Shown: piece by piece, positions 1-6,498 of the stretch
How positions within the stretch are numbered: position 1 is the first letter of the stretch
Layout of the letters: the number at the start of each line of letters is the position of its first letter
From: SZUA-521 sp041738285
GTDB lineage: Bacteria > Pseudomonadota > Gammaproteobacteria > Pseudomonadales > Azotimanducaceae
Length of the DNA stretch: 20,725 nucleotides
Reading direction: 5' to 3'
NCBI GenBank assembly: GCA_041738285.1
Contig: JBGSQB010000117.1
Location: 1-20,725, forward strand
Made by a program: the position numbers and the translations under genes
Notes under the pieces: generated by a model
Database searches by the model: none
Told to the model about the DNA's origin: nothing
Seen by the model: only the letters and a program-made list of their open reading frames with translations

Positions 1-8
1 CGCTGAAA

Positions 9-27
9 GCGCCATTGATTGCGGCGC
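9..27 (-). terminator. possible weak terminator hairpin after the dehalogenase gene
   Basis: A 5-bp inverted repeat (GCGCC at 9-13, GGCGC at 23-27, 9-nt loop) lies just beyond the dehalogenase stop codon. Read on the minus strand it is followed by TTTC. The stem and T-tract are both short, so this may be chance; a terminator is plausible because the four-gene minus operon ends here. Confidence 0.25.
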
Positions 28-33
28 ACTACA

Positions 34-912
34 CTAGATCGTCGTCATCCACGTCGCAAGCGCAGACCCGATCTCGTCAGGTGAATCCTCCTGCAGGAAG
101 TGATTGCCCTTGACCGTGACTTCCGTCTGATTGGGCCAGCCGCGGCAGAACTCACGTTGCGCGCCGATCAGAATCGCGCCGGGATTGGCGTTGATGAAGA
201 GCTTGGGCACGTCGCTTTGCGCAAGCCACGCGGCATAGTCGGCAACGATCGCAACGACGTCGGCTGGTTCATCCTCGATCGGGATCTGCCGCGGCCAGGT
301 CAGTGTCGGCCGGCGGTCCTCGCCAGGCCTGACGAAGGGACGGCGGTACACCTGCATCTCCGCGTCGGTCAACTGGCGCAGCACTGAACCCGGCAGCACG
401 CGCTCGACGAAAACGTTCTTCTCGAGCACCATCGCCTCGCCTGCCGGTGAACGAAATCCCATAAAAATCGTGCGCGCAGCTTCCGGCCACTCGAGCCACG
501 TCACGGGACGCACGATCGCTTCCATGTAGCAGATGCCCTTGACGGCCTCACGATGTCGATTGGCCCAGTCGAAGCCGAGTGCAGAACCCCAGTCGTGAAT
601 CACGAGCGTGACGTTGCGGGTGACACCGAGTGCTTCCAGCGCGGCATCGAGATAGGTGCGATGCTCGGCGAAGGTGTATCGATTCGGGCCTGAAGGCGTC
701 AACTTCTCGGAGTCACCCATGCCAATCAGATCGATCGCGATGCAACGCCCCATGCCTTCCAGGTGCGGCATCACGTTGCGCCACAAATACGACGAGGTTG
801 GATTGCCGTGCTGAAAGACGATCGGGTCGCCCTGACCCATCTCCACATAGGCCATCGTCTTGCCCAACACGGTGATCGTTTTCTTCGGGTGCTCACGCGC
901 AGATATCGTCAT
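34..912 (-). CDS. haloalkane dehalogenase, LinB/DhaA-like subfamily (HLD-II)
   Basis: This 292-aa alpha/beta-hydrolase should cleave carbon-halogen bonds of haloalkanes hydrolytically, giving alcohol, halide and a proton, in the cytoplasm. Seen: the HGNPTSSYLWRN block (35-46), nucleophile Asp107 with halide-binding Trp108 in HDWGSALGFDW, the second halide ligand Asn37, acid Glu131 in MEAI, and base His271 in HFLQEDSPDEIG. These match LinB N38/D108/W109/E132/H272 with a one-residue offset, and length equals the family (about 290-300). The ATG at 912 is chosen because the open frame further upstream to 1176 only shadows the crotonase gene. It follows that gene by 5 nt and closes the tetR operon, so co-regulation with acyl-CoA genes is likely. 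The substrate is unknown; a natural halogenated lipid or a promiscuous hydrolase role are both possible. The family call is near certain. Confidence 0.93.
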   Translation of the reverse strand: MTISAREHPKKTITVLGKTMAYVEMGQGDPIVFQHGNPTSSYLWRNVMPHLEGMGRCIAIDLIGMGDSEKLTPSGPNRYTFAEHRTYLDAALEALGVTRNVTLVIHDWGSALGFDWANRHREAVKGICYMEAIVRPVTWLEWPEAARTIFMGFRSPAGEAMVLEKNVFVERVLPGSVLRQLTDAEMQVYRRPFVRPGEDRRPTLTWPRQIPIEDEPADVVAIVADYAAWLAQSDVPKLFINANPGAILIGAQREFCRGWPNQTEVTVKGNHFLQEDSPDEIGSALATWMTTI

Positions 913-917
913 CGCAA

Positions 918-1706
918 TCAGACTCCCCTGAATGCAGGTTTGCGTTTGGCAACGAACGCAGCGATGCCTTCGCGGCCATCCGCTGTTGCCGACATGTCGG
1001 CAATGGCGCGAGCTTCCAGCTCCATTTGCGTTTCCAGACCGTTGTCGAAGGATGCATTGAGCAGCGTCTTCACCGCGCCGAACGCGCGTGTCGGACCACT
1101 GGCGAACTTGCGTGCCTGCGCCATGGCCGTCTCCATCAGCGCATCTGCCGCGACCACCTGGTTGGCAACGCCCCAATCGAGTGCTTCGCTGGCCGACAAC
1201 ATCCGGTTGGTCAGCATCAGTTCGCGGGCGCGGCGATCGCCAATGCGGCGCGGGAGGAAATAGGTCGAGCTGCCGTCCGGTGCCAGGCCCGCGTTGGTGT
1301 ACGCCATCACGAACGATGCCTTGTCGGATGCAACCACGTAGTCCGCTGCCGCCGCGAGACTGAAGCCAGCACCGGCTGCGATGCCGTTGACCGCCGCGAT
1401 GACGGGCGCATCCATCCGCGTCAGACGCGAAATTCCCGCGTGAAGGTACGTCGTGATTTCCTTCAGCGCGCTCTTGAGATCGTCTCCCGCGGTCGCGAAC
1501 GACTTCAGATCGCCGCCCAGACAGAACATGGTGCCTGCGCCGGTGATGACAACCGCGCGAATCGACGCATCATCGTCACACTCGGTGGCTGCCATCATGA
1601 ATTCGCGGGCGAGCACATCGTTGATGGTGTTGGCGGCGTCCGGCCGGTTGAGTGTAAGCACCGCCACGCCGTCGGTGCGATCGAGTCTGATGGTGGTGTA
1701 GGTCAC
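918..1706 (-). CDS. enoyl-CoA hydratase/isomerase family protein, PaaG-like
   Basis: A 262-aa crotonase-fold protein acting on CoA thioesters. The oxyanion-hole region FCLGGDL (61-67) and the GAGFSL turn (112-117) are present. Both classical hydratase glutamates are missing: Ser116 sits at the rat ECH Glu144 position and Tyr136 at the Glu164 position. Asp144 in APDG occupies the place of the catalytic Asp of PaaG (1,2-epoxyphenylacetyl-CoA isomerase), and the following LPRR-G segment is also PaaG-like. Isomerase or ring/double-bond rearrangement is therefore likelier than simple hydration; that is inference. The start is GTG: its GTGA overlaps the Nudix stop by 4 nt, indicating translational coupling. 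The haloalkane dehalogenase begins 5 nt downstream. Confidence 0.88.
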   Translation of the reverse strand: MTYTTIRLDRTDGVAVLTLNRPDAANTINDVLAREFMMAATECDDDASIRAVVITGAGTMFCLGGDLKSFATAGDDLKSALKEITTYLHAGISRLTRMDAPVIAAVNGIAAGAGFSLAAAADYVVASDKASFVMAYTNAGLAPDGSSTYFLPRRIGDRRARELMLTNRMLSASEALDWGVANQVVAADALMETAMAQARKFASGPTRAFGAVKTLLNASFDNGLETQMELEARAIADMSATADGREGIAAFVAKRKPAFRGV

Positions 1707-2131
1707 ATGCTTTTCCCCAGTTTCTGCAGGTAATCCGTGATGGCATTGGCCTCGAAGCCGGCGTGCAGTGCGTTTCGATCCGCGAGGGCAATCACTTCTT
1801 CGAGGCTATGCCATCCGATCCGCCGCAGCTCGCTGCGATCGAAGCTCAGGATCTTGCCTGCGAATTCGCACGCGAACACGCGGTTCAAGGCACCCTTGTA
1901 GCGATAGTCGCCGACCTCATCGAGATCGTTCAAGTGCACCGACAGCTCTTCACGCATTTCCCGGCGCGCTGTCATAGCAAGATCTTCACCCCGCTCGATC
2001 CGGCCCCCGGGCAAACCCCAGCGGGTGCGGCCGCCCGGAAAGCGCTGGTGGTGAACGACGAGCAGAAACCGATCTTCCTGCTTGAGGATGCAGCGCACGG
2101 TGCGGAAATTCCGCAGATCGGTGGGCGTCAT
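1703..2131 (-). CDS. Nudix hydrolase
   Basis: A 142-aa protein with one Nudix domain, expected to hydrolyse a nucleoside diphosphate linked to another moiety, Mg-dependently. The Nudix box G-x5-E-x7-R-E-x2-E-E is visible from Gly43 to Glu62 (Glu49, Arg57, Glu58, Glu61, Glu62); the usual Gly after the EE pair is replaced by Ser64. The motif that marks CoA-specific Nudix enzymes is not seen, so the substrate cannot be named. The ATG at 2131 overlaps the tetR stop (ATGA) and its stop overlaps the crotonase GTG start (GTGA), so it is the second gene of a tightly coupled operon. An upstream in-frame extension to 2491 is an artefact inside tetR. Possible roles are damaged-cofactor clean-up or an unrelated passenger. 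Confidence 0.88.
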   Translation of the reverse strand: MTPTDLRNFRTVRCILKQEDRFLLVVHHQRFPGGRTRWGLPGGRIERGEDLAMTARREMREELSVHLNDLDEVGDYRYKGALNRVFACEFAGKILSFDRSELRRIGWHSLEEVIALADRNALHAGFEANAITDYLQKLGKSM

Positions 2132-2739
2132 GCGCGGGTTCGCATCGCATTCCAGGCCGCGTCCGCAAAGACGAGTTTCACCTTGGATGGTGACGCCTGG
2201 GTCTGGCCCGCGAGCCAGTGGCGCGTGTAGTCCTGAATGGGGCCGCTGATGATGGGCACATAGGTATCGGGCGGCAGGCGCTTCATGTCGCCGGCGGCGA
2301 CAAACGGCGCAAACCACTGGAAGACTGCGATGATGTGTGCGCGGTGAATCTGCTTCAGCTCGGCCCGCGCGGCCTCCGAAAAGGCGATGTCTCTGGAGTT
2401 GAGCAGATAGCGTGCAAGTTCCCGATGCTTGGTCACCCAATCGCAGTACTGCATCACGACGATCCGCACGCCGGCTTCCGCGCTTCGGCAACGAGCGAGC
2501 TTCTTCAAGAGGTCCGCGTTGAGACGCTTGATGCCATCGATGAACAGCCCGCTCGCGACCCCTTCCTTACTGCCGAAGTGGTGATACAGGCTGCCGATGC
2601 TGGCACCGCTCTCGCGGCAGATGTCTTCGATCGTCGTGGCGTCGACGCCAAGACCGGTAAAGCAATCGAGCGCGGCCTTGAGAATGGACTCCTGGCGCGC
2701 GGCTGTGCCTGCCCGAACGGCGGTTTTGCGACTCGTCAT
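2128..2739 (-). CDS. TetR/AcrR-family transcriptional regulator
   Basis: A 203-aa repressor-type protein. The N-terminal helix-turn-helix spans about residues 15-60, with the characteristic TTIEDICRESGASIGSLYHHF segment (35-55) and a following SKEGV. The rest is a helical ligand-binding domain whose effector cannot be read from sequence; a CoA thioester or pathway substrate is the natural guess. It heads the minus-strand operon tetR-nudix-crotonase-dehalogenase and diverges from the acyl-CoA dehydrogenase operon. A perfect inverted repeat lies 15-31 nt upstream of its start codon, so it probably represses both directions and itself. Its last codons overlap the Nudix start (ATGA). Confidence 0.92.
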   Translation of the reverse strand: MTSRKTAVRAGTAARQESILKAALDCFTGLGVDATTIEDICRESGASIGSLYHHFGSKEGVASGLFIDGIKRLNADLLKKLARCRSAEAGVRIVVMQYCDWVTKHRELARYLLNSRDIAFSEAARAELKQIHRAHIIAVFQWFAPFVAAGDMKRLPPDTYVPIISGPIQDYTRHWLAGQTQASPSKVKLVFADAAWNAMRTRA

Positions 2740-2753
2740 GTGACGATGGTAAT

Positions 2754-2770
2754 CTAGAATGAGATTCTAG
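2754..2770. promoter_or_regulatory. probable TetR operator: perfect 7-3-7 inverted repeat
   Basis: CTAGAAT-GAG-ATTCTAG is a perfect inverted repeat centred in the 91-bp divergent region between tetR (start 2739) and the large acyl-CoA dehydrogenase gene (start 2831). Size and symmetry fit a TetR-dimer site. The embedded TAGAAT resembles a sigma-70 -10 hexamer, so binding could block RNA polymerase; no convincing -35 was found on either strand. Binding by the adjacent TetR is inferred. Confidence 0.7.
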
Positions 2771-2830
2771 TAAAAAAGAGCGCGATTGGTTACAGTCGCG
2801 CGTCGTTCAAGCACGCTTGGAGCCATTGCG

Positions 2831-3994
2831 ATGGACATCGAACTCTCCCCGGCCGACCTCGAATTCCGCAAAGACGTTCGCGAATTCCTCGAATCCAACG
2901 CCTACCAACAAGGCACCGATTACACGAAGTGGCGCGACGAGTGGTTCGCGAAGGCCCGCGCCAAGGGTGGCTGGGACGTGACCAAGTGGCCGAAGGAATT
3001 TGGTGGCCCGGGCTGGACACCCACGCAGCACTACATCTGGGAGCAGGAAACCGCCGCCGCAACCACGCCCTGGGACATGCCCTTCGGCGTCGGCATGCTC
3101 GCCCCGATCCTCATGGGTTACGGCAACAAGGAGCAGCAGGACCGATTCCTGCCCGACATCCGCGCGCGCAAAGTGAACTGGTGTCAGGGCTACTCGGAAC
3201 CGGGCGCGGGCTCAGACCTGGCGGCGCTGCAGACCAAGGCCGTATTGTCTGCCGACGGCAAGTACTACACCGTCAACGGCACAAAGATCTGGACCACGGC
3301 TGCACAGATTGCCGACTGGATCTTCTGTCTGACCCGAACCCAGGACACCGGCAAGCGCCAGGAAGGAATTACGTTCCTGCTCTTCCCGATGAACCAGCCC
3401 GGCGTGGAAGTGAAACCCATCATCACCCTGGGCGGCGCGCACTCGGTCAACATGGTGCACTTCACCGACGTGAAGGTACCGGTCGAGAATCGCATCGGCG
3501 AAGAAGGCAAAGGCTGGACCTACGCAAAAGGTCTGCTGCAGCACGAACGCACGGGCCTTGCCGGTGTATCGCGCTCACTGGTTGCGCTCGAGAAACTCAA
3601 GGAGCAGGCATCGAGCGTGAAGCGAGGCAACGGATCCTTGATGGACGACCCCGCCTTCCGCGCCAAGGTCGCAACGCTCGAAGTCGATCTCATGGCGCTC
3701 GAGTTCACTGAACTGCGCAGCCTCGCGGCCGCCGCTGCTGGCGGCGCGCTTGGGCCCGAATCATCGATCATGAAACTCAAGGGCACCGAAATCCAGCAGC
3801 GCATCGCCAAGCTCACGGTCGAAGCCGGCGGCATCTACGCCGCGGGTTGGGGCATGCCGGTGGGTGAGAAGTTCGCTCGCGGCGGCATGGCGAGCTACCT
3901 GTCCAGTCGCGCCTACACGATTTACGGCGGCGCCAGTGAAGTGCAGAAAGACGTCATCGCCAAGAATGTCCTCGGCATTCGTTCAGCCAAGTGA
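2831..3994 (+). CDS. acyl-CoA dehydrogenase, large-subunit type (PimC/FadE29-like)
   Basis: A 387-aa FAD flavoprotein that should introduce an alpha,beta double bond into an acyl-CoA and pass electrons to ETF. The FAD/substrate segment YSEPGAGSD (121-129) and WTTAA (154-158) are intact. The usual catalytic Glu of the C-terminal YEGT motif is replaced by Gly (YGGASE, 365-370), but Glu239 in LQHERTG sits where isovaleryl-CoA dehydrogenase has its base. The RxQFG motif that contacts FAD across the subunit interface is absent. These traits fit the large subunit of a heteromeric enzyme completed by the next gene. The ATG at 2831 has GGAG at 2819-2822; an in-frame TTG at 2786 is rejected. First gene of the divergent operon, probably under the TetR. 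Confidence 0.9.
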   Translation: MDIELSPADLEFRKDVREFLESNAYQQGTDYTKWRDEWFAKARAKGGWDVTKWPKEFGGPGWTPTQHYIWEQETAAATTPWDMPFGVGMLAPILMGYGNKEQQDRFLPDIRARKVNWCQGYSEPGAGSDLAALQTKAVLSADGKYYTVNGTKIWTTAAQIADWIFCLTRTQDTGKRQEGITFLLFPMNQPGVEVKPIITLGGAHSVNMVHFTDVKVPVENRIGEEGKGWTYAKGLLQHERTGLAGVSRSLVALEKLKEQASSVKRGNGSLMDDPAFRAKVATLEVDLMALEFTELRSLAAAAAGGALGPESSIMKLKGTEIQQRIAKLTVEAGGIYAAGWGMPVGEKFARGGMASYLSSRAYTIYGGASEVQKDVIAKNVLGIRSAK

Positions 3995-4010
3995 TCCGGA
4001 GAGTCGATCA

Positions 4011-5135
4011 ATGAAATTCAACTACACCGAAGAACAGCAACTGCTCAAGGACAGCGTCGAGCGATTCGTCGATGAAAACTACGGCCTCGAAGCGCGCATC
4101 AAACTGGCCGATGCCGAGCCCGGATTCTCCAAGGCGCACTGGCAGACGATGGCGCAACTCGGTTGGCTCGGCCTGCCCTTCAGCGAAGCCGACGGCGGTT
4201 TCGGTGGCACGCCGATCGAAACCATGGCGCTGATGGAGTCATTCGGCAAAGGGCTCGTGCTCGAGCCGTACCTCGCCAGCATCATCCTTGGCGGCGGCGC
4301 GCTCAAGCGCGGCGGCAGCGCTGCTCACAAGACAGCGCTTCTGCCCGGCGTCATCGATGGCACCCTGCAACTCACCCTTGCATACGCAGAACAGCAGGCG
4401 CGTTTCGACCTCGAAGACATCGTCACCACGGCCAAAGCGGATGGCGGCGACTTCGTCATCAACGGCACCAAGTCGGTGGTTCCGAACGCAGCAACCGCGA
4501 CCCACATCATCGTGTCGGTACGCACCAGCGGCGGCCAGGTCGACACCAAGGGCATCACCCTCCTTCTGATCGATGCAAAGGAGCGCGGCATCAAGAAGTA
4601 CGACTATCCGACCGTCGATGGTCTGCGCGCATCCGAAGTGACCTTCAAGGACGTTCGCGTATCGAAGGATGCAGTGATCGGCGAAGTCGGCAGCGGTTTC
4701 GCTATCCTGCAAGCGGTGGCGAACGATGCCATTCTCGCGCTGTCCGCAGAAGCGATCGGCGCCATGGAAGTGCTGTACAAGGACACCGTCGAGTACACCC
4801 AGGAGCGGCAGCAGTTCGGCCATCCCCTGGCGGACTTTCAGGTGCTCCAGCACCGCATGGTGGAGATGTTCATGGAATACGAGCAGTGCAAGTCGCTCTT
4901 GTACCGCGCCACCATGGAATCCGCCAATGGCTCCCCTACGGCGCAGCGTACGATTCATGCGCTCAAGCATCTGGTCGGTCGCGCGGGGACATTCATCGCC
5001 GAAAATGCGGTGCAGTTGCACGGCGGCATGGGCATGACCGAAGAGCTGCGCATCGGCCACTACTTCAAGCGCCTGCTGGTGATCGACATGCAGTTCGGCA
5101 ACGGCGATCATCATCTGCAGAAGTTCGCCGCATAG
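4011..5135 (+). CDS. acyl-CoA dehydrogenase, small-subunit type (PimD/FadE28-like)
   Basis: A 374-aa acyl-CoA dehydrogenase-fold protein starting 16 nt after the large subunit, with GGAGA just upstream of the ATG. It carries the ERQQFGHPL FAD-contact motif (265-273) and the LHGGMGMTEE segment (336-345). It lacks a normal FAD/substrate loop (AYAEQQARFD around 124-133 replaces xTEPxxGSD) and has no Glu at either known base position: Asp239 at the isovaleryl-type site, and FGNGDHH (362-368) in place of YEGT. By itself it is probably inactive. Together with the preceding gene it complements the missing FAD contact, as in alpha2-beta2 enzymes where each heterodimer binds one FAD. The substrate is unknown; such pairs often handle bulky substrates such as sterol side chains or dicarboxylic acyl-CoAs. 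Confidence 0.88.
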   Translation: MKFNYTEEQQLLKDSVERFVDENYGLEARIKLADAEPGFSKAHWQTMAQLGWLGLPFSEADGGFGGTPIETMALMESFGKGLVLEPYLASIILGGGALKRGGSAAHKTALLPGVIDGTLQLTLAYAEQQARFDLEDIVTTAKADGGDFVINGTKSVVPNAATATHIIVSVRTSGGQVDTKGITLLLIDAKERGIKKYDYPTVDGLRASEVTFKDVRVSKDAVIGEVGSGFAILQAVANDAILALSAEAIGAMEVLYKDTVEYTQERQQFGHPLADFQVLQHRMVEMFMEYEQCKSLLYRATMESANGSPTAQRTIHALKHLVGRAGTFIAENAVQLHGGMGMTEELRIGHYFKRLLVIDMQFGNGDHHLQKFAA

Positions 5136-5168
5136 CGCGTCGGACGTTTTGCGAATCGGAGCATCGCC

Positions 5169-5969
5169 ATGACCTACCGGCATCTGATTCTCGATATCGA
5201 TCGTGACCGTCACGTGGCGACGGTCACGCTCAACAAGCCCGAACGGCTCAACGCAATCGACCAAGATGACAAGACCGACATTCTCGACATCATCGAGACG
5301 GTGCAGGCGGACGACGACGTGTGGGTCGTGATCTGGACCGGCGCGGGGCGCGGCTTTTGTTCCGGTGCCGATCTGCAAGGACCACAACCTCACACCGATG
5401 ATCAGGATCTGGCGGCACTGCTCGACGAAGAGACCTGGGTCAGCCGTCAGGGCAATGCGTTGTACGACATCGACAAGCCGATGATCGCCGCAGTAAACGG
5501 TGTCGCCGCCGGGGCCGGGTTTTCGCTGGCGCTGTGCTGCGACATGCGCGTCGGTACGCCCCACAGCCGATTTGTCAGCGTGTTCCAGGAGCGATCGCTG
5601 CCCCCGGAGGGCGGCATGTCGTTCCTGCTCTCGAGAATAGTGGGACTTTCGCGCGCCATGGACCTGTGTCTCACCTCTCGACGCGTAGAGGCCGACGAAG
5701 CGTTTCGAATCGGCTTGCTCGACCGCCTGGTCGAACCCGAGGCACTGATGGTCACCGCCAACGAACTGGCCGACCGCATGTGTCAACTGCCCCCGGCCGC
5801 CGTGCGGGTCAGCAAACGGGCGATACGCGCCGGCTTGGAGGCGAGCTTCGCCGCAGCCACGGCAAACGAAACGAAGTACGCCGGCATCGCGCGGCGCGCG
5901 AAACTGGATGCCGAAGAGTCACGCAAGTCCTTTGCTGAACGGCGCGCGCCCCACTATCGCGGGCGCTGA
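5169..5969 (+). CDS. enoyl-CoA hydratase/isomerase family protein
   Basis: A 266-aa crotonase-superfamily protein, third gene of the dehydrogenase operon, so it likely acts on the enoyl-CoA made by the pair upstream. GGAG at 5158-5161 precedes the ATG by 7 nt. The oxyanion-hole motif FCSGADL (63-69) and the GAGFSL turn (115-120) are present. Ser119 replaces the first hydratase Glu and Phe139 lies at the second; Glu147 in PPEGG takes the position of the PaaG Asp, leaving one acid in the active site. Hydratase, isomerase or lyase activity cannot be separated from sequence. The 3' end overlaps the convergent membrane-protein gene by 16 nt, so no terminator fits between them. Confidence 0.88.
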   Translation: MTYRHLILDIDRDRHVATVTLNKPERLNAIDQDDKTDILDIIETVQADDDVWVVIWTGAGRGFCSGADLQGPQPHTDDQDLAALLDEETWVSRQGNALYDIDKPMIAAVNGVAAGAGFSLALCCDMRVGTPHSRFVSVFQERSLPPEGGMSFLLSRIVGLSRAMDLCLTSRRVEADEAFRIGLLDRLVEPEALMVTANELADRMCQLPPAAVRVSKRAIRAGLEASFAAATANETKYAGIARRAKLDAEESRKSFAERRAPHYRGR

Positions 5970-6424
5970 GTTCGATCCCGCGACAAATGATGGTCACGCC
6001 ACGCGGCGAACCGCGGTGACAGCAACCGGCTATACGCCAACCACACCGCGCCCAGCAGCGCGATACCCCACACGCCGGTGTAGTCGAGCAACAGCACCGG
6101 CCAGAGAAACGCGAGTAGCCCGTTGACGAAAGAGTCGATCGCGAACCGGAACACCAGTCCAACCGCCTGTTCACCAAGCGCAACCGCAATGTCATCGCTG
6201 CCGACGATTTCATCGAAGAACATGCGGATCTCCAGGCAGACGAACGCGACCACATAGCCGAGGCCGTAGAAACCCCCACCTTTGCTCGACCAGATTGACA
6301 GCGTGTGCTCGCGAACGAGCGCAGTAATCTCGCGCGGATTGGCAATCAACCGATCAATCGTCTGTGCAAAGCTGCGCAGCCGCCGCCGCAGCCACGACTC
6401 CCGTTCGCCCGACTCCGGCTTCAC
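5954..6424 (-). CDS. small integral membrane protein of unknown function
   Basis: A 156-aa protein with a basic N-terminus (RRRLR at 13-17) and about three hydrophobic helices at roughly 52-70, 86-113 and 117-135; I do not recognise the family. The GTG at 6424 is preferred because GTGA (6421-6424) overlaps the second, in-frame stop of the upstream ThDP enzyme, the same coupling style seen elsewhere in this window. An alternative GTG at 6499 would add 25 polar residues that do not look like a membrane-protein leader and that overlap the ThDP enzyme's C-terminal coding sequence in another frame. It is the last gene of the chrA-transporter-ThDP operon and converges with the crotonase gene (16-nt overlap). 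Confidence 0.7.
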   Translation of the reverse strand: MKPESGERESWLRRRLRSFAQTIDRLIANPREITALVREHTLSIWSSKGGGFYGLGYVVAFVCLEIRMFFDEIVGSDDIAVALGEQAVGLVFRFAIDSFVNGLLAFLWPVLLLDYTGVWGIALLGAVWLAYSRLLSPRFAAWRDHHLSRDRTQRPR

Positions 6425-6498
6425 CGCCGTGGCGGCGGACCGAACAGACTGCCCATCGGGGCGAGCGCGTTCATATCGATGTCCAAGAGCGTCGTTCA
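6421..6498 (-). other. C-terminal remnant of the ThDP enzyme beyond an in-frame TGA
   Basis: Reading straight through the TGA at 6496-6498, the same frame encodes TTLLDIDMNALAPMGSLFG and then PPPRR before a TGA at 6421-6423. The LLDID strand is what ThDP enzymes of this superfamily have at their C-terminus after a Gly-Pro pair, and the second TGA overlaps the next gene's GTG as GTGA. This indicates that the intact gene ended at 6421 and that the TGA at 6496 is a nonsense mutation or a base-call error, probably replacing a Gly codon. Confidence 0.75.

Noticed and set aside
34..912. Assignment as linB of a lindane (lin) pathway
   Set aside because: Similarity is at subfamily level only. No other lin gene or IS6100-like element is present, so the symbol and substrate are not justified.
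2786..2830. TTG at 2786 as the start of the large dehydrogenase subunit
   Set aside because: The 15 added residues are not family-like, and the ATG at 2831 has GGAG at proper spacing.
4163..5206. A 347-codon plus-strand frame rich in Arg/Gly/His
   Set aside because: It overlaps the small dehydrogenase gene in another frame and has the low-complexity composition of a shadow frame.
4239..5786. A 515-codon open frame on the minus strand opposite the small dehydrogenase subunit and second crotonase
   Set aside because: Its translation is His/Asp/Val-rich with no recognisable domain, and it lies antisense to two clear enzymes; it is a byproduct of GC-rich codon bias.
6496..6498. TGA read as selenocysteine or as tryptophan by a variant code
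   Set aside because: Other genes in the window end in TGA, no selenocysteine-insertion hairpin is evident after it, and the site is at a C-terminal strand where a catalytic Sec would be odd.
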